Positions 34,592 to 42,617 of a stretch of 64,000 bases of DNA are shown here, in pieces; position 1 is the stretch's first letter; every line of letters begins with the position of its first letter. The notes beneath the pieces were generated by a model, which was not told the origin of the DNA, did no database searches, and saw only the letters and a program-made list of their open reading frames with translations. Position numbers and translations under genes: made by a program. This DNA is from Planotetraspora phitsanulokensis (GTDB lineage Bacteria; Actinomycetota; Actinomycetes; Streptosporangiales; Streptosporangiaceae), in the NCBI RefSeq assembly GCF_016863295.1, contig NZ_BOOP01000013.1, positions 1 through 64,000 on the forward strand, read 5' to 3'.

Positions 34592-35259
34592 CGCCCATTC
34601 GGGTGCTGATCGCCGACGACCAGATGATGGTGCGTCAGGGCTTCACGGTGCTGCTGAACGCCGAGCCCGGCATCGAGGTCGTCGGCCAGGCCGTCAACGG
34701 TCTCGACGCCGTCGCCAAGACCGCCGAACTCGAACCGGATGTCGTGCTGATGGACATCCGGATGCCCGAACTCGGCGGCATCGAAGCGACCCGCCGCATC
34801 ACCGGAGCGGCCGGGGCCGCCGTCAAGGTCCTGGTGCTGACGACATTCGACCTCGACGAGTACGTGTACGAGGCGCTGCGCGCGGGGGCGTCCGGATTCC
34901 TGCTGAAGGACGCGTCGGCCGCCGAGCTCGCCCACGCCGTGCGGGTGGTGGCGGCCGGCGACGCGCTGCTCGCCCCGACCGTCACCAAGCGCCTCATCGT
35001 GGAGTTCTCCCGGATGACCGCCGTTCCGCGGGCCCCGCTCAAGGAGCGGGTCGGCGACCTGACCGAACGCGAGACCGAGGTCCTGTGCCTCATCGCGCAG
35101 GGCCTGTCGAACGCGGAGATCGCTGTACGCCTGGTGGTGGCGGAGCAGACGGTGAAGACCCATGTGAGCCGGATACTGGTCAAGCTGGGGCTGCGCGACC
35201 GCACCCAGGCCGCCGTCTACGCGTACGAGACGGGCCTGGTCCGCCCGGCCGGGTACTAG
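34588..35259 (+). CDS. NarL/LuxR-family response regulator
   Basis: A 223-residue regulator. Receiver: IRVLIADDQMMVRQGF, phospho-acceptor Asp in VVLMDIRMPELGG near residue 54, then VLVLTTFDLDEY and FLLKDAS. C-terminal LuxR helix-turn-helix: LTERETEVLCLIAQGLSNAE and EQTVKTHVSRILVKLGLRDR. The GTG start has GGGGAGGAC upstream and lies inside the kinase stop. It ends the operon and probably regulates it. Confidence 0.94.
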   Translation: MTPIRVLIADDQMMVRQGFTVLLNAEPGIEVVGQAVNGLDAVAKTAELEPDVVLMDIRMPELGGIEATRRITGAAGAAVKVLVLTTFDLDEYVYEALRAGASGFLLKDASAAELAHAVRVVAAGDALLAPTVTKRLIVEFSRMTAVPRAPLKERVGDLTERETEVLCLIAQGLSNAEIAVRLVVAEQTVKTHVSRILVKLGLRDRTQAAVYAYETGLVRPAGY

Positions 35260-35359
35260 ACCGCCGCCTCCTCGGCTCTGAACCGCTCAGCCGGTCGAAC
35301 CGTTGATCGGCTCGCCGTTTCCCGGCTTGGACCGCGGCCCTCGCTCGGCCAGGAGCTTT

Positions 35360-35698
35360 TCACCGTACTGCGACCGCTCCCAGTCGATGCGCCAACGATT
35401 GAGGCCTTCGAGAGGCGAGGAGTTCACGGCCACGGTCAGTGAGGCCGTAGAGCACTTGAACGGGTGTGGTGGGGATGACGGTGCGCTCGACAAGAGCGGC
35501 CTGTTCGAGCTGTTTGAGCCGGGCGGTCAGCAGCCGGCCGGACAGGCCGTGGACCATGGCCAGGATCTCGGTGAAGCGGCTCGCGCCACGCGCCAGGGCG
35601 AGCAGGATCGCTGCGCTCCAGCGTTGCCCGACCATCTCGACGGCCTGCTGGAAGCGACGGCACTCCTCGTCGTCGATGTTCTCCCATCGTGAATCCAC
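35360..35698 (-). CDS. HxlR-family regulator
   Basis: A 112-residue winged-helix protein: ECRRFQQAVEMVGQRWSAAI, then RFTEILAMVHGLSGRLLTAR, LKQLEQAALVER and YGLTDRGREL. No Cys near the N-terminus, so it is not a thiol sensor of the HypR/YodB type. It starts GTG directly beside a palindromic site and is divergent from the large oxidoreductase at 35764, its likely target. Confidence 0.9.
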   Translation of the reverse strand: MDSRWENIDDEECRRFQQAVEMVGQRWSAAILLALARGASRFTEILAMVHGLSGRLLTARLKQLEQAALVERTVIPTTPVQVLYGLTDRGRELLASRRPQSLAHRLGAVAVR

Positions 35699-35720
35699 TT
35701 ACCTAAGGTAACCGAGTTAC
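35699..35720. promoter_or_regulatory. Overlapping HxlR operator palindromes
   Basis: TTACCTAAGGTAA (35699-35711) has six-base arms around one A. It overlaps GTAACCGAGTTAC (35708-35720) with five-base arms. Both touch the HxlR ribosome-binding region and lie 44-65 bases before the oxidoreductase start. Confidence 0.7.
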
Positions 35721-35763
35721 TCGCTCATTGCACCAGATGGCGACATAACAGGACGATCCATCC

Positions 35764-38028
35764 ATGCCTGACTATGGCCAGCCGATCCGCTTCGGCACGT
35801 TCGTCACCCCTGTCAACGACCCCGCGTCGCACCCGGTTCAGCTGGCCGTGGTCTCTGAACAGCTCGGCTATGACCTGGTGACTTTCCAGGATCATCCTTA
35901 CCAGTCCGACTTCCACGACACCTGGACCCTGATGAGCTGGGTGGCCGCCAAGACCGAGCGCATCGCGCTGTCGGGAAACGTGCTCAATCTGACCCTGCGC
36001 CCGCCCGCGGTACTGGCCCGCGCGGCAGCGAGTCTGGATCTGCTCTCCGAGGGGCGCCTCACTCTGGGCGTAGGGGCAGGCGGGTTCGCCGATGCCGCAG
36101 CCGCGATGGGCGCGCCCAAGCGCACCCCCGGTGAAGGTATGCAGGCGCTGGGCGAGGCGATCGAGATCATCCGGGGGATCTGGGCCGCCCGTGAGCGTGG
36201 CCCACTGCGGGTGCATGGGCGGTTCCATCAGGTCGACGGGGTGCGCCGAGGCCCGGCACCATTCCACGACATCCCGATCTGGGTCGGTGCGTACAAGCCC
36301 AGGATGCTGAGCCTGACCGGTCGGCTCGCTGACGGGTGGATGCCCACCCTGTACGGGTTCACCGAGCCGGGATCGCTCGAAGCCGCCGTCGAAAGCGTGG
36401 ACGCGGCGGCCAGGCAGGCCGGCCGCGACCCGGGCGACATCACCCGAGTGCTGAACATCCGGGGCCGGTTCTCTCCTGACGCGCGTGGTCAGCTCGACGG
36501 CCCGCCGAAGCTGTGGGTCGAGCAGCTGACCGAGCTGGCGATCGAGCACGGCTTCTCGACCTTCGTGCTGATGAGCGATGAGCCGGGCGAGCTGCAGCGC
36601 TTCGCCGAGGACGTCGCGCCCGGTGTCCGCGAGGCCGTCGCCGCGGCGCGCCCGGCCACCTCGCAGCCACGTTCGCGCGGCGGCGCCGTCCTGGCCAAGC
36701 GGCACTCCGGGATCGACTATGACGCAGTTCCCGCCACACTCGCCGCCAGGGCGATCGAGCCTGGGGATCGTGAGTACGCGCGGGTGCGCTCGACCTATCT
36801 GCGTGGCGGTTCGCCCGGTCTGGTGCTCTCGGTCACGAATGCGACCGAGGTGGCTGAGGCGATCGGCTTCGCCCGCACGCAGTCCGTGCCACTGGCCACG
36901 CGCAGTGCCGGGCACGGCATCAGCGGACGTTCGACCAATGACGGCGGGATCGTCATCGACCTCTCGGCCATGCGCGGCGTCGAGGTCCTCGACCCGAAGG
37001 CCGGGACGGTGCGGGTCCAGCCCGGGGCTCGTTGGATCGAGGTCGCCCAGGCCCTGGCACCGTACGGGCTGGCGATCAGCTCCGGTGACTACGGCGGCAC
37101 GGGTGTCGGCGGTCTGGCCACCGCCGGGGGCGTCGGATACCTCTCCCGTGCCCACGGGCTGACCATCGACCATCTCACCGGCGTGGACATCGTCACCGCT
37201 GACGGCACTCTGGTCCGCGCCGACGAGACGGAGAACCCGGACCTGTTCTGGGCGGTGCGTGGAGCGGGGGCCAACTTCGGCATCGTAACCTCCTTCGACT
37301 TCCGCGCCGACCGCCTCGGCCGGGTCGGGGATGCCCAGTTGGTCTTCGACGCCTCCGAGACCGCGAAGTTCCTCGTGGCGTGGGGACAGGCATCAGAAGG
37401 CGCGCCGCGGGACACCACCGGATTCCTGAACTTCGGCCAGGCGCATGGAGGTCAACAACTCGCTCGGGCGCGCATCGTCGTCGACTCGGAAGATCCTGAT
37501 GTGATCCTCGAGCGCCTCGCCCCCTTCCTCGAGGCCGGGCCGCTGCTCGGGCATGAGGTGGTCATCACCACCTACTCCGAGATCCTGTCCGCGGCCCCGC
37601 GTGAGCAGGCGTCCACCTCATCTGGCGAGCCGAACGTCCGGTCAGGGATGCTCTCCACCATCACACCCGAGTTCGCCACTGCGGTCGGTGACTTCCTGGC
37701 CGGCGGGCAGGGGTTCCTGCTGCAGTTTCGCGCGGTCGGCGGCGCGGTCTCCGATGTCCCGGGAGACGCGACCGCGTTCGCTCACCGCGACGCGAACTAC
37801 GCCGTGGCCTGCTTCGGCATGCCCGGTCCCGGCCTCGACCGTGCCTGGGACGAGCTTCGCCCGTACTTCTCCGGCCTCTACCTCAGCTTCGAGACCGGCC
37901 CGGTCGACCAGCGTCTCCACGACGCCTTCCCGCCCGAGACCCTCACCCGGCTCCGCGAGGTCAAAAGCACCTGGGATCCCGAGAACGTCTTCCGCGACAA
38001 TTTCAACGTCTGGGCCGACCGGCCGTGA
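35764..38028 (+). CDS. Luciferase-like (F420-type) monooxygenase fused to FAD-linked oxidase
   Basis: A 754-residue fusion. Residues 1-300 are an LLM-class domain: FGTFVTPVND, LVTFQDHPYQSDFHDTWTLM, LRPPAVLARAAASLDLLSEG, RTPGEGMQALGEAIEIIRGI and IWVGAYKPRMLSLTGRLADG. Residues about 330-754 are a PCMH-type FAD oxidase. The covalent-flavin His is in TRSAGHGISGR, followed by GGTGVGGLATAGGVGYLSRA and a C-terminal berberine-bridge motif VFRDNFNV. No second (Cys) flavin linkage is evident. Each half is normally a separate enzyme, so successive oxidation of one substrate is plausible. Divergent from HxlR. Confidence 0.9.
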   Translation: MPDYGQPIRFGTFVTPVNDPASHPVQLAVVSEQLGYDLVTFQDHPYQSDFHDTWTLMSWVAAKTERIALSGNVLNLTLRPPAVLARAAASLDLLSEGRLTLGVGAGGFADAAAAMGAPKRTPGEGMQALGEAIEIIRGIWAARERGPLRVHGRFHQVDGVRRGPAPFHDIPIWVGAYKPRMLSLTGRLADGWMPTLYGFTEPGSLEAAVESVDAAARQAGRDPGDITRVLNIRGRFSPDARGQLDGPPKLWVEQLTELAIEHGFSTFVLMSDEPGELQRFAEDVAPGVREAVAAARPATSQPRSRGGAVLAKRHSGIDYDAVPATLAARAIEPGDREYARVRSTYLRGGSPGLVLSVTNATEVAEAIGFARTQSVPLATRSAGHGISGRSTNDGGIVIDLSAMRGVEVLDPKAGTVRVQPGARWIEVAQALAPYGLAISSGDYGGTGVGGLATAGGVGYLSRAHGLTIDHLTGVDIVTADGTLVRADETENPDLFWAVRGAGANFGIVTSFDFRADRLGRVGDAQLVFDASETAKFLVAWGQASEGAPRDTTGFLNFGQAHGGQQLARARIVVDSEDPDVILERLAPFLEAGPLLGHEVVITTYSEILSAAPREQASTSSGEPNVRSGMLSTITPEFATAVGDFLAGGQGFLLQFRAVGGAVSDVPGDATAFAHRDANYAVACFGMPGPGLDRAWDELRPYFSGLYLSFETGPVDQRLHDAFPPETLTRLREVKSTWDPENVFRDNFNVWADRP

Positions 38029-38227
38029 CCATGGTGGTTGTAGGTCGGCTGAGAGAGCCGGCCGGCGGACGCGTGAGTACCGTCGCCGAATCAGCTCGGT
38101 CGGCGGCGGTTAGGTCGTGCACGGTGCCAGGTTCGACCTCGGCATCCGTTCCTCCGGTCCCAGCCATCGAGCCGTACAGGTCTGAACTGCGGTGGCCCGG
38201 TTACCAGCGTCTGGGATGAAGGATTGC

Positions 38228-38443
38228 TTACAGATCGCTGGTGGCCGGGGGAGGAGCCGGCAACCGGCATGCTTGCGACGGTGCACCCGGTTCGCCGTGC
38301 TCGATCTCGTACAGGCACTCTCCGCAGGTCGAAGCATCGCCCTCATTGAAGGCGCCCTCAGGGTGCTCGCGCCAGTCATGGCCACATGCAGGGCAATCGC
38401 CATGGAAACGTACGCCACGCTGCCGGCGCCGGAAGATGTTCAC
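38228..38443 (-). CDS. Small zinc-ribbon protein
   Basis: A 71-residue frame from GTG 38443 (starting NIFRRRQRGVRFHG). Two CxxC knuckles, CPACGHDW and CGECLYEIEHGE, make a zinc ribbon; a proline-rich tail follows. Similar short ribbons are common and uncharacterised in actinomycetes. GGGAGG lies 12 bases upstream, slightly far. The frame is continuous with the integrase remnant upstream, but the two parts are unrelated. Confidence 0.6.
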   Translation of the reverse strand: MNIFRRRQRGVRFHGDCPACGHDWREHPEGAFNEGDASTCGECLYEIEHGEPGAPSQACRLPAPPPATSDL

Positions 38444-38449
38444 CGCGAC

Positions 38450-38599
38450 ATGATGCCTCCCATGTGATCCCAGGCCATTACGCGAGAAGAGGTCATCCAT
38501 GGTCGAGGCACCTTGCATGAGCACTGGGCGTATTCGCTTGCGATAGACGGTCTCGGTGACCACTGTGTTCCGTTGGCCGATGAAGCGGGGAGCAGTCAC
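38450..38599 (-). pseudogene. Tyrosine integrase C-terminal remnant
   Basis: The frame reads GQRNTVVTETVYRKRIRPVL and then MDDLFS, matching the end of phage integrases (GHRNTxVTETVYRKQIRPVL). The catalytic tyrosine is present, but the preceding box III His is Gln. Nothing else of the enzyme remains. Third integrase remnant. Confidence 0.75.
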
Positions 38600-38659
38600 T
38601 ACTCGGGAAGCCGGAGTACGGCAGTTCGCCGGTTCTCCAGCGCGTCAGACAATTTGAAC

Positions 38660-38968
38660 ATGGCTCAACTTCCTGAAGATGTGCGTGCCAGCTTGCGTTT
38701 CTTCGCGTTCTACCTGGCCAACGGCACCTTGGACATGGAGCTGTTGGACGGCATCGACTACAGGCCCGCCCTGATGCAGTTCGGTTCCACGTTGGAGATG
38801 GTGTTCACGATCTTCACTAACGTGCTTGAGGTCGATGAGACCGGCCTCGTCATTAACGAGGGTGACGCTCAGCTACGGGCAGCCCAATGGATCCGCCACT
38901 ACTGCAACCCGTCCTACGTAGTGGACCCGCCATTCCGGCTGTGGGAAACCAAACTGGCCGGCCCCTGA
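38660..38968 (+). CDS. DUF7677-like hypothetical protein
   Basis: A 102-residue soluble protein, MAQLPEDVRASLRFFAFYLA, ELLDGIDYRPALMQFGSTLE, AAQWIRHYCNPSYVVDPPF. The order and conserved acidic/aromatic residues match uncharacterised DUF7677-type proteins often found near toxin or immunity genes; that link is from memory and not proven here. The ribosome-binding site is weak. An upstream start at 38513 overlaps the integrase remnant. Confidence 0.65.
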   Translation: MAQLPEDVRASLRFFAFYLANGTLDMELLDGIDYRPALMQFGSTLEMVFTIFTNVLEVDETGLVINEGDAQLRAAQWIRHYCNPSYVVDPPFRLWETKLAGP

Positions 38969-39054
38969 ACGATCCGTGTACACCTCGGTCGGTTCGCTTC
39001 CCACGCGTCCGAGTTCTGGAGCAAAAGCCGTGATGCGCGGACGGACCGGCCGGT

Positions 39055-40014
39055 TCAAACGTTGTGCTGGCTGAGCCAGTGCGGATCCGTGTTGTTAGCT
39101 TGCCGCCGCCAGGCGTCGATGCCGCCGCGGATCAGCCAGGCACGCGTTGGTGCCCAGGTCCCCTCGATGCTCTTGAGCGCCTCGCCCAGTTGCCGGTTGA
39201 CCCGAGTGAAAGCGTTGTACGGATGCGCCGTTCCCGCCGCGATCTGGCTTTCCACATGGTCCATGGCCTCGGCGTAGTACTGAAGCGCCCACTTTCGGCT
39301 CGCGTCCTTCGCCTGCTCATCCTCCCGCAGTGCGAGAACCAGGGCGGGAGGTTCCTGGTCTTCGGTCAAGGCGGCGACGAAGCGGTCGTGTCCGTCGAGC
39401 AAGACGTAGCAGCTCAAACCGCTGATCCACCAAAGCAGGATCGGTGGGAGGGTGCCATCCCGGGCCTGCTTCCGGTACGCCTTGACTCGGGAGCTGTCGA
39501 CAGGGGACGGCCTACGTAGCGGCACCACGTCCCAGGGACAGGGTGTAGTGAACCAGTTGATGTAGCCGTGGTCGTCGATGAGTAACTGCCAGCGCTCGGA
39601 CCGATGCACATGACTGAACCGTTCGCCCGCATCATGACGAGTGATGATCCAACGGCCGGTATGAAGCGGTCCCTCGGGGGCCGTGGTCAGATCGGCGGCG
39701 AACACGCGCGCCCAACGGGCATGCGTCTCGTCTGGTTCATAAGTAGCAAGAGCGCGTGCGCGATCGGACCGGCATGGAGCAACTGGCGATCTGAACCCGG
39801 GGGCTCGTAGGAAGTTCACGCCTCGGTAGTAGTCGGCGACTCGGGCGAACAGCAGAGGACGCTCTCCCTGGCGCAACAACATTCGCCGTCCAGCGGCCAC
39901 TTCCACTCTCATGGAGGGCCGGGCAGGGGTATCCACGTCGAGCACCAACGAGTCCCACCTACCGGTGCCTTCTGGGCTGACCAGATTGGTGGCATGCATG
40001 GGCCGATGGTACAA
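39055..40014 (-). CDS. Hypothetical protein with ParB-like motif
   Basis: A 319-residue protein without membrane segments. The centre has a block like ParB/Srx nucleotide-binding folds: SSRVKAYRKQARDGTLPPIL and CYVLLDGHDRFVAAL. A ParB domain reads (V/I)DGHxR similarly. The remainder is unfamiliar: an N-terminal beta-rich half with WIITRHDAGERFSHVHRSER and a helical C-terminus ending WLSQHNV. Divergent from a P-loop kinase gene 48 bases away, so they may act together. ATG 39999 is an alternative start. Confidence 0.65.
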   Translation of the reverse strand: MYHRPMHATNLVSPEGTGRWDSLVLDVDTPARPSMRVEVAAGRRMLLRQGERPLLFARVADYYRGVNFLRAPGFRSPVAPCRSDRARALATYEPDETHARWARVFAADLTTAPEGPLHTGRWIITRHDAGERFSHVHRSERWQLLIDDHGYINWFTTPCPWDVVPLRRPSPVDSSRVKAYRKQARDGTLPPILLWWISGLSCYVLLDGHDRFVAALTEDQEPPALVLALREDEQAKDASRKWALQYYAEAMDHVESQIAAGTAHPYNAFTRVNRQLGEALKSIEGTWAPTRAWLIRGGIDAWRRQANNTDPHWLSQHNV

Positions 40015-40062
40015 AGCCGTCGGAGCGACGACGCAAGATCAAGGCGCGGCTGGGGATCGGGT

Positions 40063-40632
40063 ATGTTTCGCGCCGTGGGGATTCCGGAACACAGTGATTC
40101 TGCTGCCACTGCTGAAGGTGTGGAGGCCACCGCCGGGTGGTCGGAGAAAGAAGCGCCGAGCGTGGTGATGATGTGCGGGGTCGCCGGTTCGGGCAAGACG
40201 ACCTATGCGCAGTCGCTGGAGCGGCGTGGTTACGTCCGGCTGTCGATCGATGAAGTGGTCTGGGCGAAGCTCGGGCGCGACGCCGCAGAACTCGATCCGG
40301 CGGAGTACGAACACCACAAGGCCGCGGCCGAGGAAATGTTGTGGCACGAACTCGAGGATCTGCTGGAGGCCGGCCGGCCCGTAGTCCTGGACTACAGCTT
40401 CTGGCGGCGTGCCACGCGTGACCGGTACAAGGCGCTGATTGAGAGCCATGGTCGCCGGTGGGAACTGGTCTATCTCAAGGCGAGTCCAGAGACGCTGCGC
40501 CGGCGACTCGACGTACGCAACACGATGCAGGGGGCCAATGCCGTCACCGTCTCCGAAGAGCTTCTCAACAGATATATGACCGGCTTCGAAGAGCCGGTCG
40601 GCGAGGGAGAACGCACGATTTCGCAGAGCTGA
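40063..40632 (+). CDS. P-loop kinase (AAA_33 / zeta-toxin-like)
   Basis: A 189-residue protein. Walker A is VVMMCGVAGSGKTTYAQSLE near residue 43, followed by LSIDEVVWAKLG, a lid region with VVLDYSFWRRATRDRY (Walker B-like) and LVYLKASPETLRRRLDVRN, an adenylate-kinase-type arginine segment. Substrate unknown; families with this layout phosphorylate small molecules, RNA ends, or antibiotics. ATG 40063 is preceded by GGGGATCGG. Divergent from the ParB-like gene. Confidence 0.85.
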   Translation: MFRAVGIPEHSDSAATAEGVEATAGWSEKEAPSVVMMCGVAGSGKTTYAQSLERRGYVRLSIDEVVWAKLGRDAAELDPAEYEHHKAAAEEMLWHELEDLLEAGRPVVLDYSFWRRATRDRYKALIESHGRRWELVYLKASPETLRRRLDVRNTMQGANAVTVSEELLNRYMTGFEEPVGEGERTISQS

Positions 40633-40761
40633 GACAGCCATCTTCCAGATCGTCCCTCATTCGTCGTGTGAGGGGCCGTAAACTGGGCCAGGTCGCTGCG
40701 GGCAAAGGCGATGCTGGGAAAGCCGCTTCAATCTACGAGATTGTGACCATAGATGGTCTGA

Positions 40762-40785
40762 GCCGGTTCGAGTCCGGTAGCTCCG
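40762..40785 (+). other. tRNA T-arm-like fragment
   Basis: GCCGG-TTCGAGT-CCGGT forms a T-arm with the canonical loop, followed by AGCTCCG as an acceptor-like strand. The matching 5' acceptor and the D-arm are not found upstream, so it is not a tRNA gene. It could be an attachment-site scar of an integrated element. Confidence 0.35.
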
Positions 40786-40876
40786 CAGCGGCTACGCGCA
40801 CAGCCCAGGCGCGGTGTCGCACATGCGTCGGAAATGGCCGAAGCACCAGGCTTGTAGGCTGGTCGCAGTTGTTCGG

Positions 40877-41125
40877 TCACACTCTGTCTACGAACGAGCG
40901 CGCCGCATCTTCGCTGAAGCCGGTTTCACCCCGAACGAGGAAAACGGCCTGCTCGTACCGTCCCTGGTTTTTCAGTCCGCGGACCTTGGTCGCAAGATCA
41001 GCAGGGCCGTTCGAACCGCCTACCGCGCTGCGCGCTCTCGCGACCTTCACGGCCACGAGAATGATGCAGACCAGCGCACACAAGAAGATCAGGGGGAGAA
41101 ATGTTCCGACAGGGTTACTGCCCAT
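40877..41125 (-). CDS. Small membrane protein with L7/L12-like tail
   Basis: An 82-residue protein. One transmembrane helix (FLPLIFLCALVCIILVAVKV) is followed by a cytoplasmic segment LATKVRGLKNQGRYEQAVF and VRGETGFSEDAARSFVDRV. The last block resembles the helix pair at the end of ribosomal protein L7/L12 that occurs in many small actinobacterial membrane proteins. Function unknown; monocistronic. Confidence 0.7.
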   Translation of the reverse strand: MGSNPVGTFLPLIFLCALVCIILVAVKVARARSAVGGSNGPADLATKVRGLKNQGRYEQAVFLVRGETGFSEDAARSFVDRV

Positions 41126-41304
41126 AGCTTGATCGTATCGTTTCTCAGCGGGCCAGCTCGGCGAGGTCGTGAGCCCTCGTTCTCCGAACGGCGTGACCCG
41201 CCTGCCGAGATGGATTTCTGACGTCGCTCGTTCTCTGATCCCCGTACTCCTGCATACGTCTCCAGTTCCGCGTCGCCGCCTACCCCCAAGGGAAGTGAAC
41301 GCAG

Positions 41305-41667
41305 TTGCACAGCGAGGCCGTCAAATCGCCCCGTCAAATCGCGCTCCAATACTTCGAAATGTGGAACACGGGCGACTCAGCTGAAGCCGCAGAAATCCTG
41401 AGCCCGGATTGGATCGACCACGCTCATCCGGAGGTGACCGGACCCCACGGCGTCCAACAGGCGATCGAGCGGGTCCGCATGGCACAGCCAGACCTCAGGT
41501 TCGATATCCATGCCGTCCTCGGCGACGGTGATTTGATAGCCGTCGTCGGGAACCCCACTCGCGGAGCGGATGCCAGTGCAACCGCCCCTCGGCTGATCTG
41601 GCTCATGCGCATGCACGATGGCAAGCTCGCGGAGATGTGGACCTACCGTGACACCACGGCCAGCTGA
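41305..41667 (+). CDS. SnoaL-like polyketide-cyclase-family protein
   Basis: A 120-residue NTF2-fold protein: ALQYFEMWNTGDSAEAAEIL, DWIDHAHPEVTGPHGVQQAI and LIWLMRMHDGKLAEMWTYRD. The His/Asp pattern is that of the SnoaL ester cyclase group, although such genes mostly encode enzymes of unknown substrate. Start TTG 41305. A hairpin at 41779-41809 separates it from the convergent TetR gene. Confidence 0.85.
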   Translation: MHSEAVKSPRQIALQYFEMWNTGDSAEAAEILSPDWIDHAHPEVTGPHGVQQAIERVRMAQPDLRFDIHAVLGDGDLIAVVGNPTRGADASATAPRLIWLMRMHDGKLAEMWTYRDTTAS

Positions 41668-41778
41668 ACAGCAGATCGCCCGCCGCCTTACTGATTGACG
41701 GGGAAGGTCCGACCCGCAGGTAGCGATCTCGGCTCCTCGCGGACGAGAGGCGCTGGTGGAACCCGCCCACAGTGAAGA

Positions 41779-41809
41779 GAGCCCCGTCGGCGATCATGCC
41801 GCGGGGCTC
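41779..41809. terminator. Bidirectional hairpin
   Basis: GAGCCCCG-T-CGGC-N6-GCCG-CGGGGCTC, 12 pairs with one bulged T. It lies between the convergent genes at 41305 and 41874. Confidence 0.7.
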
Positions 41810-41873
41810 GCGTGCCATTGGCGTGGCGCGTGATGAAGCGACCGCCGTGATCGCGCCGCTGGCGGTATGCGAT

Positions 41874-42557
41874 TCATGGCTGTCCGCCGCTCCAGAAAGC
41901 GAGCCATTCGTCCCATTGGGGGGCCGGCGCGGCATCGCGCGATCGTCCGGACGAGGCCATCACGCGAAGACCCGTAAGCAATGGCTCCAGCAGCCTCGGG
42001 GTGTATCTGGCCACTGTGGCCGGATCGCCCGGAAGCGTCCCCCGCAGATGAATGATGATCAGCAGTATGTCGGTGGGCCCGTAGTCCTCCGGGAGTTGCC
42101 CGCAGCTTCGGGCCACGTCGACCACGCGCTGCAGAGTGTCGCGCATGCGGTCCGCGGCGGCGAGGACTTCCGGCGGATCGGCGACGCGGCCGCCGAGGAT
42201 GGAGACGAGGGGTCCGAAGGAGTCGGCCAGATAGCGGTTGAGAAAAGTCGCGAACACGAGCTCCGCCGGGACCTGCTCGATGCACTCCTCCGCGATCTCG
42301 CAGATCTGGTCCATCGCCGCGATCCGCAGCGCCTGCGCCAAAGCCTCTTTGCTCGGATAGCGACGGTAGAGGCTGCCGACACCCACTCCCGCACGTTCGG
42401 CGATGGCCGACATCGGAGCCGAAAAACCGCGCTCGGCGAAGATCTCTCTTGCGGCGATGAGGACGCAGAGGTCATTGGCCCGGGCTTCGCGGATGCGGCC
42501 GGGTGCCGGACGGTCGGGTTCGGCCTGACGCGCGGCAGGAGACGGATTGACACCCAT
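41874..42557 (-). CDS. TetR-family regulator of the MFS pump
   Basis: A 227-residue repressor: LIAAREIFAERGFSAPMSAI, AERAGVGVGSLYRRYPSKEA. The long acidic C-terminal ligand domain matches TetR proteins associated with drug exporters. It is divergent from the MFS gene at 42618, and a 25-base palindrome lies between them. The leader has no clear ribosome-binding site before ATG 42557, so the transcript may be leaderless. Confidence 0.9.
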   Translation of the reverse strand: MGVNPSPAARQAEPDRPAPGRIREARANDLCVLIAAREIFAERGFSAPMSAIAERAGVGVGSLYRRYPSKEALAQALRIAAMDQICEIAEECIEQVPAELVFATFLNRYLADSFGPLVSILGGRVADPPEVLAAADRMRDTLQRVVDVARSCGQLPEDYGPTDILLIIIHLRGTLPGDPATVARYTPRLLEPLLTGLRVMASSGRSRDAAPAPQWDEWLAFWSGGQP

Positions 42558-42578
42558 GCGGCGACGCTATCAGAATCA

Positions 42579-42603
42579 ATCGGAACGGAGCTTCCGTTCC
42601 GAT
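42579..42603. promoter_or_regulatory. 25-base TetR operator
   Basis: ATCGGAACGGA-N3-TCCGTTCCGAT, 11 perfect pairs. It ends just before the MFS ribosome-binding site AGGAGGAG and lies in the TetR leader, so one bound dimer pair could repress both genes. Confidence 0.85.
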
Positions 42604-42617
42604 AGGAGGAGAAACCG

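Noticed and set aside
35725-37173. A 482-codon minus-strand frame opposite the LLM/FAD fusion
   Set aside because: The sense strand encodes the motif-rich enzyme; the antisense product has no recognisable domain.
40700-40795. Possible tRNA gene
   Set aside because: Only the T-arm and a 3' acceptor-like strand are present; no 5' acceptor, D-arm or anticodon arm can be drawn.
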